Source: Hemibagrus wyckioides | Lineage: Eukaryota; Chordata; Actinopteri; Siluriformes; Bagridae | Direction of reading: 5' to 3' | DNA: 64,000 nucleotides | Assembly: GCF_019097595.1 (NCBI RefSeq) | Contig: NC_080711.1 | Coordinates: 16,323,428-16,387,427 of the forward strand | In this document: positions 1-12,473 of the stretch, one piece after another | Layout of the letters: each line of letters starts with the position of its first letter | Position numbering within the stretch: the stretch's first letter is position 1 | The notes under the pieces: model-generated | Database searches by the model: none | What the model was told of the DNA's origin: nothing | The model's input: only the letters and a program-made list of their open reading frames with translations | Translations under genes and position numbers: made by a program

Positions 1-165
1 AGAAGACAAGACAGTAGAGATTAAGCAGTCAGCCACAGATGTGCAAGACAACACAAGGCTGTCTTTGTGTGAGATACATACAGACACAGGTGCTTCACAC
101 ATCTGGAGCCCTCTCTTACCTCAATAACTGCTCTACCAAACTGAGTTATAAATACTAAATTCAGG

Positions 166-260
<95 letters not shown>

Positions 261-262
261 GA
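166..262. repeat. (GATA)n microsatellite
   Basis: About 24 almost perfect copies of GATA. The open frame seen across it on the minus strand is only the repeat translated. Confidence 0.98.
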
Positions 263-485
263 GCACCCATGAAATTTATATGTGAAATTTATATAATTTA
301 TATAATTATATGTGTAGACTCTATATGTACAGAAGATACAGTGTATGAATATGAATGTATGTAGATAAAAGGTCTGCTAAAGTCAACATTGAAATGAAAT
401 TGAAATGGTGACGCAAAAGAGTATTATGTACAGTGTGCATATGTAAGATAAATATATAAATATATTGTAGAAGTGTATATGAGGC

Positions 486-690
486 AAAATATATGTCCAA
501 TTTTACAGGGAGCAAAGTGACAAAATATAATGTCCAGTTTACAGGGAGCAAAGTGACAGTGCAAAGTGACAAAATGACAAAATATAATGTCCAGTTTCCA
601 GGGAGCAAAGTGACAGTGCAAAGTGACAAAATGACAAAATATAATGTCCAGTTTCCAGGGAGCAAAGTGACAGTGCAGTGCACACACAAA
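486..690. repeat. 57-bp minisatellite, about 3.3 copies
   Basis: A tandem repeat with a 57-base period. The shared string AATATAATGT recurs at 524, 581 and 638. A shorter, 37-base first unit precedes them and a partial unit follows. Each full unit contains TCCAGTTTCCAGGGAGCAAA and AGTGACAGTGCAAAGTGAC. The period is a multiple of three, so open frames run through it on both strands; nothing suggests these are expressed. Confidence 0.9.
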
Positions 691-819
691 GATGTACAGA
701 GAAGATGTACAGTGAGTGTTATTGTGTGTACAGAGTAGTACAATATAGCATGTGCAACAATCAGCTGAGGTAGAATGTTATGTTATGTTGTGTGGGGGTA
801 AGACCAGAGAATCCAGATC

Positions 820-1041
820 CTAGGTGTACTGGTTGAGGGCCCGAATGGCCTGCGGGAAGAAGCTCCTCCTCATTCTCTCTGTGTTCGCCTTCAAGGAACG
901 GAAACGTTTCCCTGACCTCATCAGAGAGAAGAGTCCATTGTTGGGATGGCTGAGGTCCTTCATAATCTTCCTGGCTTTGGTCCAGCACCGCTTGCTGTAT
1001 ATGGTGTTCAGGTCAGGAAGCTCGGTGCGGATGGTGCGCTC
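820..1041 (-). pseudogene. Non-LTR retrotransposon ORF2, C-terminal fragment
   Basis: On the minus strand 73 codons are open and end in a stop at 820-822. They read RTIRTELPDLN, IYSKRCW, KARKIMKDLSHP, SGKRFRS and finally SFFPQAIRALNQYT. The SFFP-A-LN ending before the stop is the usual C-terminus of teleost LINE ORF2 proteins of the L2/Rex1 kind. It is a 5'-truncated copy: nothing of the reverse transcriptase remains. Clade assignment is uncertain. Confidence 0.7.
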
Positions 1042-1059
1042 GAATATATATTTGATATA

Positions 1060-1787
1060 TATTTAAATTTTATGTCATCCTGTTTTCAGCTTATATGCTA
1101 AACCACTTAATATATTATATTAAGTTCTATATAATTACTTAATATCTGATGAATAAAATGCATTGGTTTTCTATGAAAGAGATATAAGTGTATGTTACTG
1201 TATTTTCTATTGCAAAATTCAAGTACAATGTATGTTCCCAAGACAAGAGCTTGGTCCCTTTAAACCAAATGCAAGGATACATAATTTAAGTCTTATTTTG
1301 CCTTGATTAGTTTAATATAGAGAGACAGAGAGATCAGGCTTTCAGTCAGTGCTGCATGATAAAGGCTTGTGCATAATAAAGGAGAGTGTGTGTGTGTGTG
1401 TGTGTGTGTGTACATTGCACCTCATGGTTTCCTCTTAAACCTATCCACCCACAATGAACTGAAATTTCTCCATCTCCATCCTAAGAACAAAAACAAAATT
1501 TTATTTTCCTGATTTGACAGACATGTGCTTTCTAAAGCTTAGGGAACAAGATGGAGAGGTTCCTTGCCATAATAAACACAGCTCTGTGTGTATGTATGTG
1601 TGTGTGTGTGTGTGTGCACGCATACAAGAGGTTAGGTCACAGGACATTCTCAGATGAGCTATGGTGATTCTGAGTGTATCTCCTCTCTCTGTCTTAATGG
1701 GTGGTCAACAGTTCTGTGGGCCTGGAGAGCAAAAGGGTCAGCAACACACAATTTTTACCGTTACAGTCATAATGATTATTTCCTGGC

Positions 1788-1819
<32 letters not shown>

Positions 1820-2026
1820 CTGTGTAATGCTGTGTGGGAGAGCAGAAGTAGGGACATAACAAGTTGACATCTGACCTGGACACATGGTTTGTGATCTTCC
1901 TTAGTTCTGCCTAAGGGGATGCTCAGGATACCTCAACCCACTCCCCCTCCTGCTCTTCTTCTTCATCATCATTAGTACTGTCATTACTATTGGGTTAATT
2001 ATGGTCTCCTGAGAGCAATTACTGTT

Positions 2027-2059
<33 letters not shown>

Positions 2060-3399
2060 CAAGGCTTCCTGAGCAAGCTAATACCCTTCCATTATTTTCA
2101 TACATGCTTACTTGTTATCTTGTCATTCTGATATGTTACCTAATAACATTGCATAATGCTGTTATTCACTAGGTTATAAGCATTACGCAAATGGAGCAAT
2201 ACAACCTATTTTTTAGATGAAATATTAAATTAATTTAACTCACTTACAAAAGTAATTATCATTCATGTGTCATCAAGTGATGTGATTCTGATAAACTGCA
2301 CATAAAGAACAGTTGTTTTTGGACAGCATCTTGGTTTTGTTTGACCTCTGCAACCACTGTCCACAAAGAGCTTCCTTACCATTTAACGGAACTCAATGTC
2401 AAAGGGTATCGAACAGTAGAGGGATACAAACAAATTTACAAAACATTAGAACAGCATTACCAAGAACATAGGGAGGTTACTAGAGACCAGCAGCCACTAC
2501 ACAGCAACAAGAAGGGCAGGTAAGCTTCTTGTTGACAGGCAGTGTAGATCATGTAATTTTAGTAGCCTGCAACCATGGCACCATGGATTCTTGAGCACTG
2601 AGTGTTTGTCACTGGATATTATTTTTAATTAATTATTATATAAGATGAATATGTTAGTTAAGGAGTGTGCATACTCATGCAAGCAAGTTTTTCTTTTTCT
2701 TTCTTTCATTCCTCCTTGTTTTTTCACTTGACTTTTACTGATCACGTTAAAGGTGGAAAAAGATGACATGATTTAGTGTTTGTGTAGACTTTTTTTTATA
2801 TTCATTGTATATACAGAGTACTCTATTTGGTACTATTTTTGTATTATTGCATTCTATTAATATACATTATTAATTTAAACATAAACCTTGGAATATTACA
2901 GACTGTAAGTAACATTTAGTATTTTGTTCTTTTTGTATTGTTAGTCCCCTGACCTGCAGGCAGAAATGCATTAGCTGGATACCCTATAATAAGAAGATTA
3001 TGCAGCTGAATTCAAAAATGTGCTGAGGTTCCCATTTCAGTCCCCACTCTTGAACTCGACTCAGCTCGACCTCCAAATGCTAATTATCAAATTACCCAAC
3101 TCCTACTCTCCCAGCTTACACACCATGGCCAAATACAGCTGTGTAACATAGGCCATAAAGACAGCAGTATGTGAATTGGCAGGATGGACCATGTTCTGAT
3201 ATCCTCTCCCCCTCCTTCCTGTCATTATGCATTGGGTCTGCATTTTGGCCTTATTGAATTTATTTTAGCCTATTAAGCCTGAACAGGGAGAATAATGCTG
3301 AGACTGGGAGAGATTCAGGCTGACACTCAGTAGCCATAGCCATCTTGTCGCTCATAGAACATATTCCGACTTACTTTTTTAAAAATTATTATAATTAAA
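1060..3399. other. Intergenic stretch with four GT repeats
   Basis: AT-rich sequence with (GT)n arrays at 1386-1411, 1584-1617, 1787-1814 and 2031-2059. Apart from the SANT-like open frame near 2.3-2.5 kb I see no gene or recognisable element. Confidence 0.6.
2302..2519 (+). other. Possible SANT/trihelix-like open frame ending at a splice-donor-like site
   Basis: An open frame without a convincing ATG. It includes VHKELPYHLTELNVKGYRTV and KTLEQHYQEHREV. The spacing of the GY-RT motif, the KxL motif and the Tyr-x-x-His-Arg end resembles the last helix of the Myb/SANT-like (trihelix) DNA-binding fold used by vertebrate MSANTD proteins and Harbinger-linked proteins. The frame reaches GGGCAG followed by GTAAGC at 2520, a good donor, with a stop overlapping it. 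No partner exon was recognised. It may be an exon, a decayed transposon gene or chance. Confidence 0.25.
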
Positions 3400-4175
3400 T
3401 CATCAAGAACACAGCAAGTCAACTACTAATAAATTCTTAGAATGCAAGGGTGAGCGCAGGAACACCAAACGGGCCGGAAGACCATAGAAACCAACTTGGG
3501 TTGATGACAAAAGAATTGGCTGAGAGAAAACAATCAAGAGAAGCTTCACCACAGTAAATACAAATGGTTTTACCGCAAGATATAAACAACTGGTAAGCCT
3601 CAAACACAGGAAGTACAGATTAGAGTTTGCCAAAAGTATTTTTAAAAGCCTGTATAATTTTGGAACAACTTTCTATGGACAGATGAATCAGAATATTGCA
3701 AGAAAATGGAAGGAACTATGGAGAAAGGAAGATACTGCTATATGGTCCAATGCATACCACCTCATTTCACGGTGGAAGCATGCATGACTGTCAATGGAAC
3801 TGGTTCTCTTTTATTCATTGATGTTGTAACTGATGAGAAAAGCAACACTATGAATTCTGAAGCCTCTAGGGCTTTTATTATCTGCTTAGACAAATGGTTT
3901 AGATCCCACTACAAGTGCTTCACAGTACAGATGGATAATGATCCAAAGCATACTTCAAAACCATCCCAAGGCAAAGAAGTAGTTTGTTCTACAATGGCCA
4001 AATCAATCACTAGATTTGAATCCAAATGCATTTCAGTTGTTGAAAACAAACTGACATCAAAACACCCAAAGAGCAAGCAGGAACTAAAGACAGCTGCAGT
4101 AAACATCTGGCAGAACACTATACAGAAAGGAACCCCGTTTCTAGTGATTTCTGTGGGTTACTGACAGGCTTAAAA
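3400..4175 (+). pseudogene. Tc1/mariner transposase fossil
   Basis: Decayed DDE transposase of the Tc1 group. The first catalytic region is seen as LWTDES near 3675-3690. Then, in one open frame from 3706, come GTGSLLFIDVVTDEKS, FTVQMDNDPKHTS (second catalytic Asp at MDND) and KSKQELKTAAVNIWQN near the C-terminus. The segment that should hold the catalytic Glu (normally SPDLNPIE) is scrambled by frame and base changes. Upstream, 3400-3670, related sequence is present in other frames. No inverted ends were recognised, so the element limits are approximate. Confidence 0.75.
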
Positions 4176-4517
4176 ATGGTTAATTAAAAGTAATCATTCA
4201 AAAATTCATTCATGCTACTCTGGGTTTCATCTGGTGTCATGCTGAGAGTCACTATTACTTTAGTTGGGAATTTGAGTCGTAGCACTATTTAAGTGGTACA
4301 CTTAATTACCTAAGTGTACACTTAATTACTTATTTACAGCACAGCATGTAAATTCAGCATGGCATGGTTGTACCCTAAATTCACAGCAACATGTTGAGCC
4401 ATACTACATATTTAACACATTCCTCCGGCAAGGCACCATACTTCATTTAACACGGGGTGGAAACACCAAAATCTGAGCCAGCTTACAAGACAGCTCAATA
4501 AAACATGACTGGAGGCA

Positions 4518-4985
4518 GTCAGAATCAGAATCAGAATCAGAAAAAGTTTTATTGCCAGGTACAGCAAAGGGTCAGCAAGGAGCACTTTACAGTACTAGGA
4601 ATTTGTCTTGGTGTCAGGTGCAAACATATACACAGGTAAATAAGTTAAATAAATACTGTATAAGGTGACTGGTATGAAAATTAGTGCAATAGAAAAATGT
4701 AAAAGGTGAAAGTGACTGTCCAAACATATATACAGATGTGAGGTATGTACACAATGTAAAATGAGATAAGTATTGTGTACAAAAGTGTGAGTTTGAATGA
4801 ACAGTAGTGCGATTTAGAATGTGGAAGTGAGTGTCCAGGGTGGGGGGGTCATTTGGGGGTAAGTGAGGCACTGTTCAGCAGGCTGACTGCAGTGGGGAAG
4901 AAACTGTTCTTGTGGCGTGAAGTCCTGGTCCTGATGGTCCAGAGCCTCTTGCCACAGAGGGGAGGGACTGAAAAAGTCCGATAGT
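4518..4985 (-). mobile_element. LINE 3' end with (TTCTGA)n tail
   Basis: Minus-strand 3' terminus of a non-LTR retrotransposon. The C-terminal codons near 4865-4985 read HYRTF, CGKRLWTIRTRTSRHKN and SFFPTAVSLLN before a stop. An untranslated stretch follows, ending in a hexanucleotide tail at 4518-4540 that reads CTGATT repeats on the minus strand. Such tails are typical of teleost LINE 3' ends. The copy is heavily 5'-truncated. Confidence 0.75.
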
Positions 4986-7900
4986 GAAGTGCCAGTACCA
5001 TACAAAAACACCTTTCTATGAAACTATAGAGTGCACAGTCAATATACTGTATCTTTACAAATTATCTTTACAACAAACTTATGATAATATGATTTCAGTG
5101 GTTTTCTATAACTTAATTTTCTATAAGAGACGGTGTAAAAAAAAACAGTGTGACCCAACTGAAGGGATCACATTTTACATGCCTCTAACTCACATGTGCT
5201 GCAACCAGCGTGGACTGAAATGGACTTGTAAAAGTGTGGCTGCTGTGTACAATGTGCAGCTCATGTGTGCTGAAATGACATGGACAGAAAAGAAACATGT
5301 CTCATGTATGTTTTAGAATTGTCTTGTGGCTATTTACACAGTGCAGCTTGAAATCACTGAGTGAGTTGGGACGGAAAGCAAGGATCTAAAATATCATGTT
5401 TCTGAAACTTTAAACACAATGCGACTATACAGCAAGGTATTTTACCTACATGGACAGATGTGTGCAATTCTTCACACTTCCCTGACACACTTGGAAGTTA
5501 TTTTCCTAAAAAGTGAAGAAATCATACATGTGTGACATGACATATATTAGAAATGAAGACAAGAAGTTTCTTTTTCATGCCTTTTAATTGCCAGGTGCAG
5601 TAGGAACCACCCATCCATCTTACTGAGCATGTAAACATGCATGCCAAGATTTTCCAACAAGTTCTGCCTGCTGCCATTAAACCTTTTTCTGTGGTTGGCC
5701 ATGGTACTGTATTAAACTGTCTGCCTTAAGAAGCTGGCTTTACACACTCTGTAGCATTATTATCAATTTGTACTCTAATATAAGCATCCTCTGTCAAGTT
5801 AGGATGCTGTAAGCACAGTGTCTTTTAGTGATTGAAGTTTACTCATTTACTGTTGTTTTTCAAATGTTTTTCTTTTGATTGTTTCCTTTATTTGTGTCAG
5901 CTTTCAGTGTTTCCTGACGGGACTGACTGGGAAACTGGGTGACAGAGAGACTGAAAAGAGTAAATGATGTCCTAGATGTGCAATGGACCACATGCCGTTT
6001 GTTATATCAGCTCCATCAGAAGACAGAGAGAAATCGAGAAATGTAACATTTTATTAAAACATATAGTAATTAGCATTTTGTCAGGGTTTCCTAAAAACAT
6101 AATAGGTTTCCTTTGCATTCAAAATAACAAGGAATATGTGACCAGTATTCTCTGCAATATTTTGTAGGACTCCATAAACCATCTCCAAGGATGGAAATAA
6201 TTGCTTTTAATAAAAAAATATTGTCTATTTCCTGATTTCCTGAAATTCCAGAACTTCTAAAATTCCTTCCTGCCTTTAAATATAACACATCTAGATGTGT
6301 TAAAGTGTTTAGAACATGGTACCTATGGTGGCAGACCACCTAGTCTTTAGTTAAATAAAAGTATTGGAACAAATAATACATAACTCCCAATATCCCTTGT
6401 CTTCAATGACTCCATAACACTGGCAACTAACTCATATCATCAAATTGTTGCATTCTTCTTTTGCAGGCTTTTACCAGAGCTTCTGTTAGTTATTGTCTGT
6501 TTTGGGGGGTTTTCCATTCAGTCTCCAAGCTGGTGTCTGGTGATTGAATTGCTCTTCGCCTAAAACCTAAAACCATGCACTTTCCCCCTCTATATTTCTG
6601 TTCTCAGAGCCTTCTTCAAGCAGTGGATTATGATACCTTCACCCCTGTGGAGGTTGCTGACTGTTGTTTTTGGATTTTTTTTTGCTTTTTTTTTTTTTTT
6701 GCTTTTACAGTTTTGCTTTTCTGTCATCAATGTTTCCTTGGTGTCCTATGTCATGTCTGGTTGTTAGTACACAGTTTACAGTTTCTTTCTTTTTTCTTGC
6801 TAGAATGTTATAAGTTGTTAAACACATCTAGATGTAGGCATATCATTATTAAAAGCCAACCATGGCACCACTTCAACTCCAGAGCCCATAAAGGCTTTTG
6901 CACCAGGCTGGAAAGAAATTTAATCACTAGGTAACACAGTAGGCCATTTCCTTAATCAAACCTGCCCAGTGAATAGCCATCATTAGAACCAGCAGCATAT
7001 GGACCAAATTGTGCCGTTAAACAGTCGTTAAATCTGGAGTCAGCTGTATAAGACGCACCTACACACATACACTTGCACTGACCAGGGTCTGTTTGTAATC
7101 AAGCGCAAGTGCCATGTATATCCAATTAGGATGCAATAATGGCTGCTAGCAGAGGGGCAAGGATGACATCATTTCTTTATTTCTGACTTCTTTCTAGACT
7201 AATTAAAAATTTAGGGAAACACAAAGTGGACCTAAATACAACAGAATTCTGTCTTGTGATCCCACTTTCAATTCTATCAGTCTGTCAATACTACTGCCAC
7301 CTATTAAATAAATGTAGTCAAAATAGGTATATCAAGACATGATTTACACATTGTATACAAGACCTAGAGTTATTTGAAATGTGAAAATCTTATACCAATG
7401 CTGATATTTTGCAAATGTAACATATCTATAAGATTGTTAAAGGATACACCTGTTTTTTTTTTAGGTTAAAGGATTCACTTGTTTCAAACATCATAGCATT
7501 TGCCGTGTGTGTGTGTGTGTGTGTGTGGCTATGTATGTAAACAGCAAAAGAGTAAAATAACTTCACTTAGTAGTATTAATAATGACATTGTAATATGGTC
7601 TTACCCTGCAAAAACAAACGAATAAATACATGAATAAAACATGTGAAACATCATAAATAAAGTCCAACTGTTTTCTAATGTTTTATTATATTTTGTCGTG
7701 CCAACACCAGATTTAGTGCCTTCACTGCCCATAACACCATGCAGCCTACATATATGAATGTTTAGGACTACAACACTGAAATCACCATCTTACTGATCAC
7801 ACACCCCTTTGCACAATTACTGCCTCATTATTACACACAGATCATTTTTGAAGTATATGCACTGTGTCCAAGTTACCAGTCTACACTTCGGCTTGACAAA

Positions 7901-8436
7901 ATACTTCATCTCCAAAATGGATAGGCTATAGCAGCCCAGGGCAAATATGGAAGGGATTCATTAAGAAACTTTAAATGCCCATCAGACTAACTTCCACATA
8001 TCACCCCAATCCAATGGAAAGAGCAAACAAAGAATTAGGGAGATTCTGAAAAAAAAAAATTAAATAAAAAATCTTGTGCCAACAGACTGAGCACAGTTTT
8101 CCTTGGGCAGAGTATGCTGAAAACTCCCTTTAGCATTCAGCCACAAAATAACACCATTCCAACGTGTTCTAGCTTCACTGTTTCTGTGAAATGCCAGACC
8201 TACAAACCCGGTGTCAACAACTGTTTTCAGTGAAGTGAAGCAGGAAATTGTCATACTGGCCTATTCAAGGTTCTTCAGCATATAAATGAGGTGACTTACA
8301 GCTTCAACCTCTCTCATCACTACCACCTAGCTCAATCTTTTTACATATCCATATTAAATCCACTCATCCCAAGTGGAAATAGACATAGAAATAGAAAGAG
8401 AAAGTCGTCAACTGCCTCCAAAGATGGTAAGATTTA

Positions 8437-8520
8437 TATATGATATGATATGATATGATATGATATGATATGATATGATATGATATGATATGATATGATA
8501 TGATATGATATGATACGATA
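8437..8520. repeat. (TGATA)n pentanucleotide microsatellite
   Basis: About 16 tandem copies of a five-base unit reading TGATA, with one substituted unit (TGATACGATA) at the right end. Confidence 0.97.
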
Positions 8521-9909
8521 AAGATTGAAAGGCCAAAAAAAGCATTGCTCTTAGAGGTAGCTGTTTGAAGGGAGTCTCTCATGTCAATGATGGTTTGACA
8601 TTAAACTGCACTCTCCAGGACACTACACAGCGATTTGGCCACAGAGATTTCCCAACCACCACAGAAACGTTTCACCAAAGACCACGTTTACATCTTACTG
8701 ATCACACACATCTGTGCACAATTAGTGCCACAATACCTAAGGATTCAACACCTGTAGTTACTCATTTGTGAAATAACCTATATATAGTATATGTCATAGT
8801 CAATGCCAACAGCCTATACAGCCTTACATTCTGCCTTATTTTTACCTGTTTTCATGTTTTCATATTTATTTTGGGTTTTTTTGGTTCACTGATTCTTGAT
8901 GTTCCTCGATCACCTGACCATTGAAAGTTGAATTATGATTTTACTGCTGAATTAGATCTAATTTCTTTATATCTTTAGATTTTTTAAAAATTGATCTTTC
9001 AATCAGATTACACTAGGATAATAGATTTGAAGATTCTAAATTTTCACTCATTTCAAATTGTTTTAGTTTGTTGTCAACTTGAAATGGGTAAATATTTATA
9101 GATATTCACCTAATAGTCCTATTGTAGAATAACTCTAGTCTCAATAAATAGTACAAAAATTAGTTTATATTTAACATATTTTATTTGTTTTATTTATTTG
9201 TCACTGAATCATATTCAGAAGTGTTTATAGATAAACATTTCCCTTTGAAATGGGATAATATCACTAATGTAAAATTTTACTGTATAATAATGAATGACAC
9301 TGAGAGATATCATTTAGCAGACAGCTGGTGCCAGAGTTACCACACAAACACACACGTGTGTGTGGTCAGTAGAATGGGGCTGATCAGAGTAGGGGGACAT
9401 CTGTCGCTGGCACATCCATCACTGCTCCCACATCTGTGCTTTCAACCCCCACCAGACCCATATACACACACATATACTCACTCACACTTGCTCCAGCTTA
9501 GGGTTGTATAACAGTAGTACATATACATGCCTACACATACATGTGATATATGCTACCACAAAACTATACTTTTTCTTTTACCATCTGTGGTTATATTTTT
9601 TTTTTGTCTGTGTATAAGGTTTTAGGATGATTGTGGAGCTAACATCTGCTGTAATGTGCTGTAATAATGATAATATCAAGTCAGTCTTGACAGCAAATGC
9701 AAGGAGCTTCTCTGTAACTTGCACAAATGTACTCTGGCAGATTAGTTTTCCCCTCTTACTGAGATTCAGAATATAACTGAATTGCTTCATGATTAGAACT
9801 GTTATCCAAAGCAAACCAAATAATACAGGAAATACTTCTTACATACAGGTCAGACTGAGTTTAGTGAAGTTTTGCTTTTGTTTGGGTTTCAATGACAACA
9901 CATGGACTT

Positions 9910-9911
<2 letters not shown>

Positions 9912-9953
<42 letters not shown>
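9912..9953. repeat. (GT)n microsatellite
   Basis: An uninterrupted run of about 20 GT dinucleotides. Confidence 0.98.
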
Positions 9954-9956
<3 letters not shown>

Positions 9957-11934
9957 AGGCCCATTGTCTACCAATTCTGTAGCAGTGCACAACAACTTAG
10001 TAGGACAGAACAAGCTGTACCCCAACAATACACAAAATCACTGGCCCATTTATGTGCAGGTCTTGCTCCAAGATTGTCACCATTTCATCATTTTTATGCA
10101 TTATGTAATGTGGAAAGTATTTTTGATGATTCCTAATGTAATTGTCCAATTTCTGTCACATCAAATACAATGCATATGCTCACTCTCAATCATTAACATT
10201 CCATAATCACTCGATCCTTGTCAAGGTCATCTTGATTCCTGAAAACACTGGGCATGAGACAGAGACACCAGTCTGTCACAGGCAACATGTTTATATGTGA
10301 ATCCACCTACTGGCATGTTTTTAGTTGATGAAAGGCTGTCTTTAGTTTTATGCTTGAAGCATTTTCCTGATAAAGTCACATAAAAAGTAGACAATATAGC
10401 ACAAAATACTGGAAGTGCTGTTTTACAAAAACTTATAAATGGGTGTTGCATTACGACAGTTTGATAAGTTAGGACAGATCTTTTGATGGCCAGACCTGCA
10501 GTCACTCTACAAAAGCCCTCTATAAAAAGTCACTCTATAATAGCAGATACTGTCTAACATGGGCCATTATGCCCCTTTCGAACAACCCATTATGTGTTGT
10601 TTTAAAAAGAAAAAGAAAAAAAAGATGATTGGAGTTTATATACTATGTGTGTATCTATTCTGAGATTACATTGCAGACTGCACTAGTCATGCATTGTCTA
10701 TGCAGTGTATAGCTAATGTTTGTGTATTTCAGAAATGTAAGTTTCCAGTTTATGTGTTATGGGCACACAGTGTGCTATTGCTATTGTTTACTCAGGTTGT
10801 ATAAAGGTTCATTATTATTGAAATTCATTCAGGTTTTAAATGTTTTAAGTAAAAATGTTTTAAGTAAAAATGTGAATATATCTTTAAATATATTGGAAAT
10901 GACCAGTGAAGTCACTTTTACTTCTGTTACAGCATGAATATTGCTTTGATCATCACTTCTTCAGGATCTAAATATGAGAGCAAAATGAATAGCAGTTTAT
11001 ATACTTTAATAAAGACTTTACACAAAGTGAAATGTATTACTAATTACTAATGCTTTAATGTTGTAACAAGATGATTTTGACAATAATTCAATAGGCAATA
11101 ATTGTTAATTCATTGTTACATTACAACCTAGTGTTTTTGTTGATTATTATTGTTAACTTCTCCTTCTTAGAAGCTGTTTGTTGCTTGCTTTATTATCGTG
11201 TCAAAAATTATATATACTGTATATGAATAGACATTTATTTTTGACATGCCAGTTAGTATTTGGATAAATATAGATCAATGTAGTTTTATATGCTAGCATT
11301 ACAATACAAGCTATATTAATGAACTTAATTCTGACAAACAATCCCAAGCAATATTTTACTGCAGTGATTTATTTTCCATGTTATCCTAATCCATCGGTTC
11401 AAAGTGATTTGCAGCATTGCCCCCCACTCTGCTCATGTGAAGCACACACACTGGGCTGGCATGCTGGTATGATATTTTTCATGTGATAATAATTTAGTAT
11501 TATTATTTTTTTTAATGTGTGGGATGATGTCTAACTATTACAGCAACCTCCTTCCTGATCACTGTCATACTGTAATCACATGTCCGGGATCAAGGCACAA
11601 TGGCAGTAATAAATTCAGGCTTGAGGGAAATCCCACCAAATAGTCACCAAATGCAAATCAGCTTGGCTGTGCACATGCCTGTTAATGTATGGTTATTGGC
11701 ATTTCTCAAAATATGCATGCAAGTACAAAGATAACATTAACAAAGATAACGCTCCTGTAACGTTCTCTGAAAGAATTGATTTTTTGGTAAATGTAGTCTT
11801 CATATGGTGTCAGTGAGATGGTATTCTTTGTTGCTGACCATTTGAACTAGCATGAGGACATGTTTTTGATAGAGACTACAAAGAATTTCTGTGCTCTTAT
11901 TCCATTTATGGCTTGGTTGACACAAAGTTTAAAC

Positions 11935-12385
11935 CACCTATAGTCATATTAATGCTCCAGATCAGACCGATACCCAGAAACTGAAAGTCCGAGACCCTCT
12001 CGATACAGTCCTTGCTGATGAACAAGGTTTGATTGTTCGTTTTGTTCCTCCAATGATCAGCTTCTTTGTCTTGGTGGTGTTTAATAATAGGTCACTTTCT
12101 GTACAGCACACAGACAGCTTCCCCACCTCATCTCGGCAAGCAGACTCGTCCTTCCCAGGAGATGAGTCTCACCACCATGGTATCATCAGCAAACTTTATT
12201 ATGCTGTTGCTGGGGTGCAATCATGTGTGTAGAGGGTGTATAGTAGGGGGCTCAGTGCACAGCCCTGAGGGGAGCTGGCTGAGAGAAGAGGAGATATGGG
12301 AGCCTAATTTTACCCTCTGGGAGTGATCAGTGAGGAAGTCCATGATCCAGAGGCAGATGGAGTGAGAAATTCAAGGTCCGCAGCA
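11935..12385 (-). pseudogene. LINE reverse transcriptase, downstream half (interrupted)
   Basis: On the minus strand this segment gives, across small frame breaks, the middle of a LINE reverse transcriptase: WIMDFLTDHSQRV, then KFADDTMVVRLISWEGRVC with the catalytic FADD motif at about 12180-12192, then LFISKDCIERV and FQFLG. The upstream half of the same kind of element resumes at about 14905, and a DIRS element fills the gap. An L2/Rex1-like clade is likely but not certain. Confidence 0.75.
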
Positions 12386-12419
12386 TCAGGGAACCGGGTT
12401 ACATATGTAACCTGGTATA

Positions 12420-12473
12420 GTTCCCTTTTGAGGGAACTTGACACTGCATCATGGCTGACGCTATGGGAACGCC
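12420..12473. repeat. DIRS copy 1 left inverted terminal repeat
   Basis: It begins GTTCCCTTTTGAGGGAAC and ends CTATGGGAACGCC. It pairs with the reverse complement of 14837-14889 with only a few mismatches. Similar blocks occur at the ends of the other two DIRS copies in this window. Confidence 0.85.

Larger units (their letters stand above)
4986..11934. other. Intergenic stretch without recognisable genes
   Basis: About 7 kb of AT-rich sequence. It holds a (GT)n array at 7505-7528, a pentanucleotide repeat at 8437-8520, a 42-base (GT)n array at 9912-9953 and a 17-base direct duplication near 10843-10877. Open frames here are short, lack conserved motifs and often cross simple repeats. A repeat-free segment at 11350-11690 is noted separately as a possible regulatory region. 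Confidence 0.6.

Noticed and set aside
321..743. 140-codon minus-strand frame
   Set aside because: It is created by the 57-base minisatellite, whose unit is a multiple of three.
8437..8520. Regular repeat considered as a CRISPR-like array
   Set aside because: It is a plain five-base tandem repeat without spacers, in a vertebrate-type genome.
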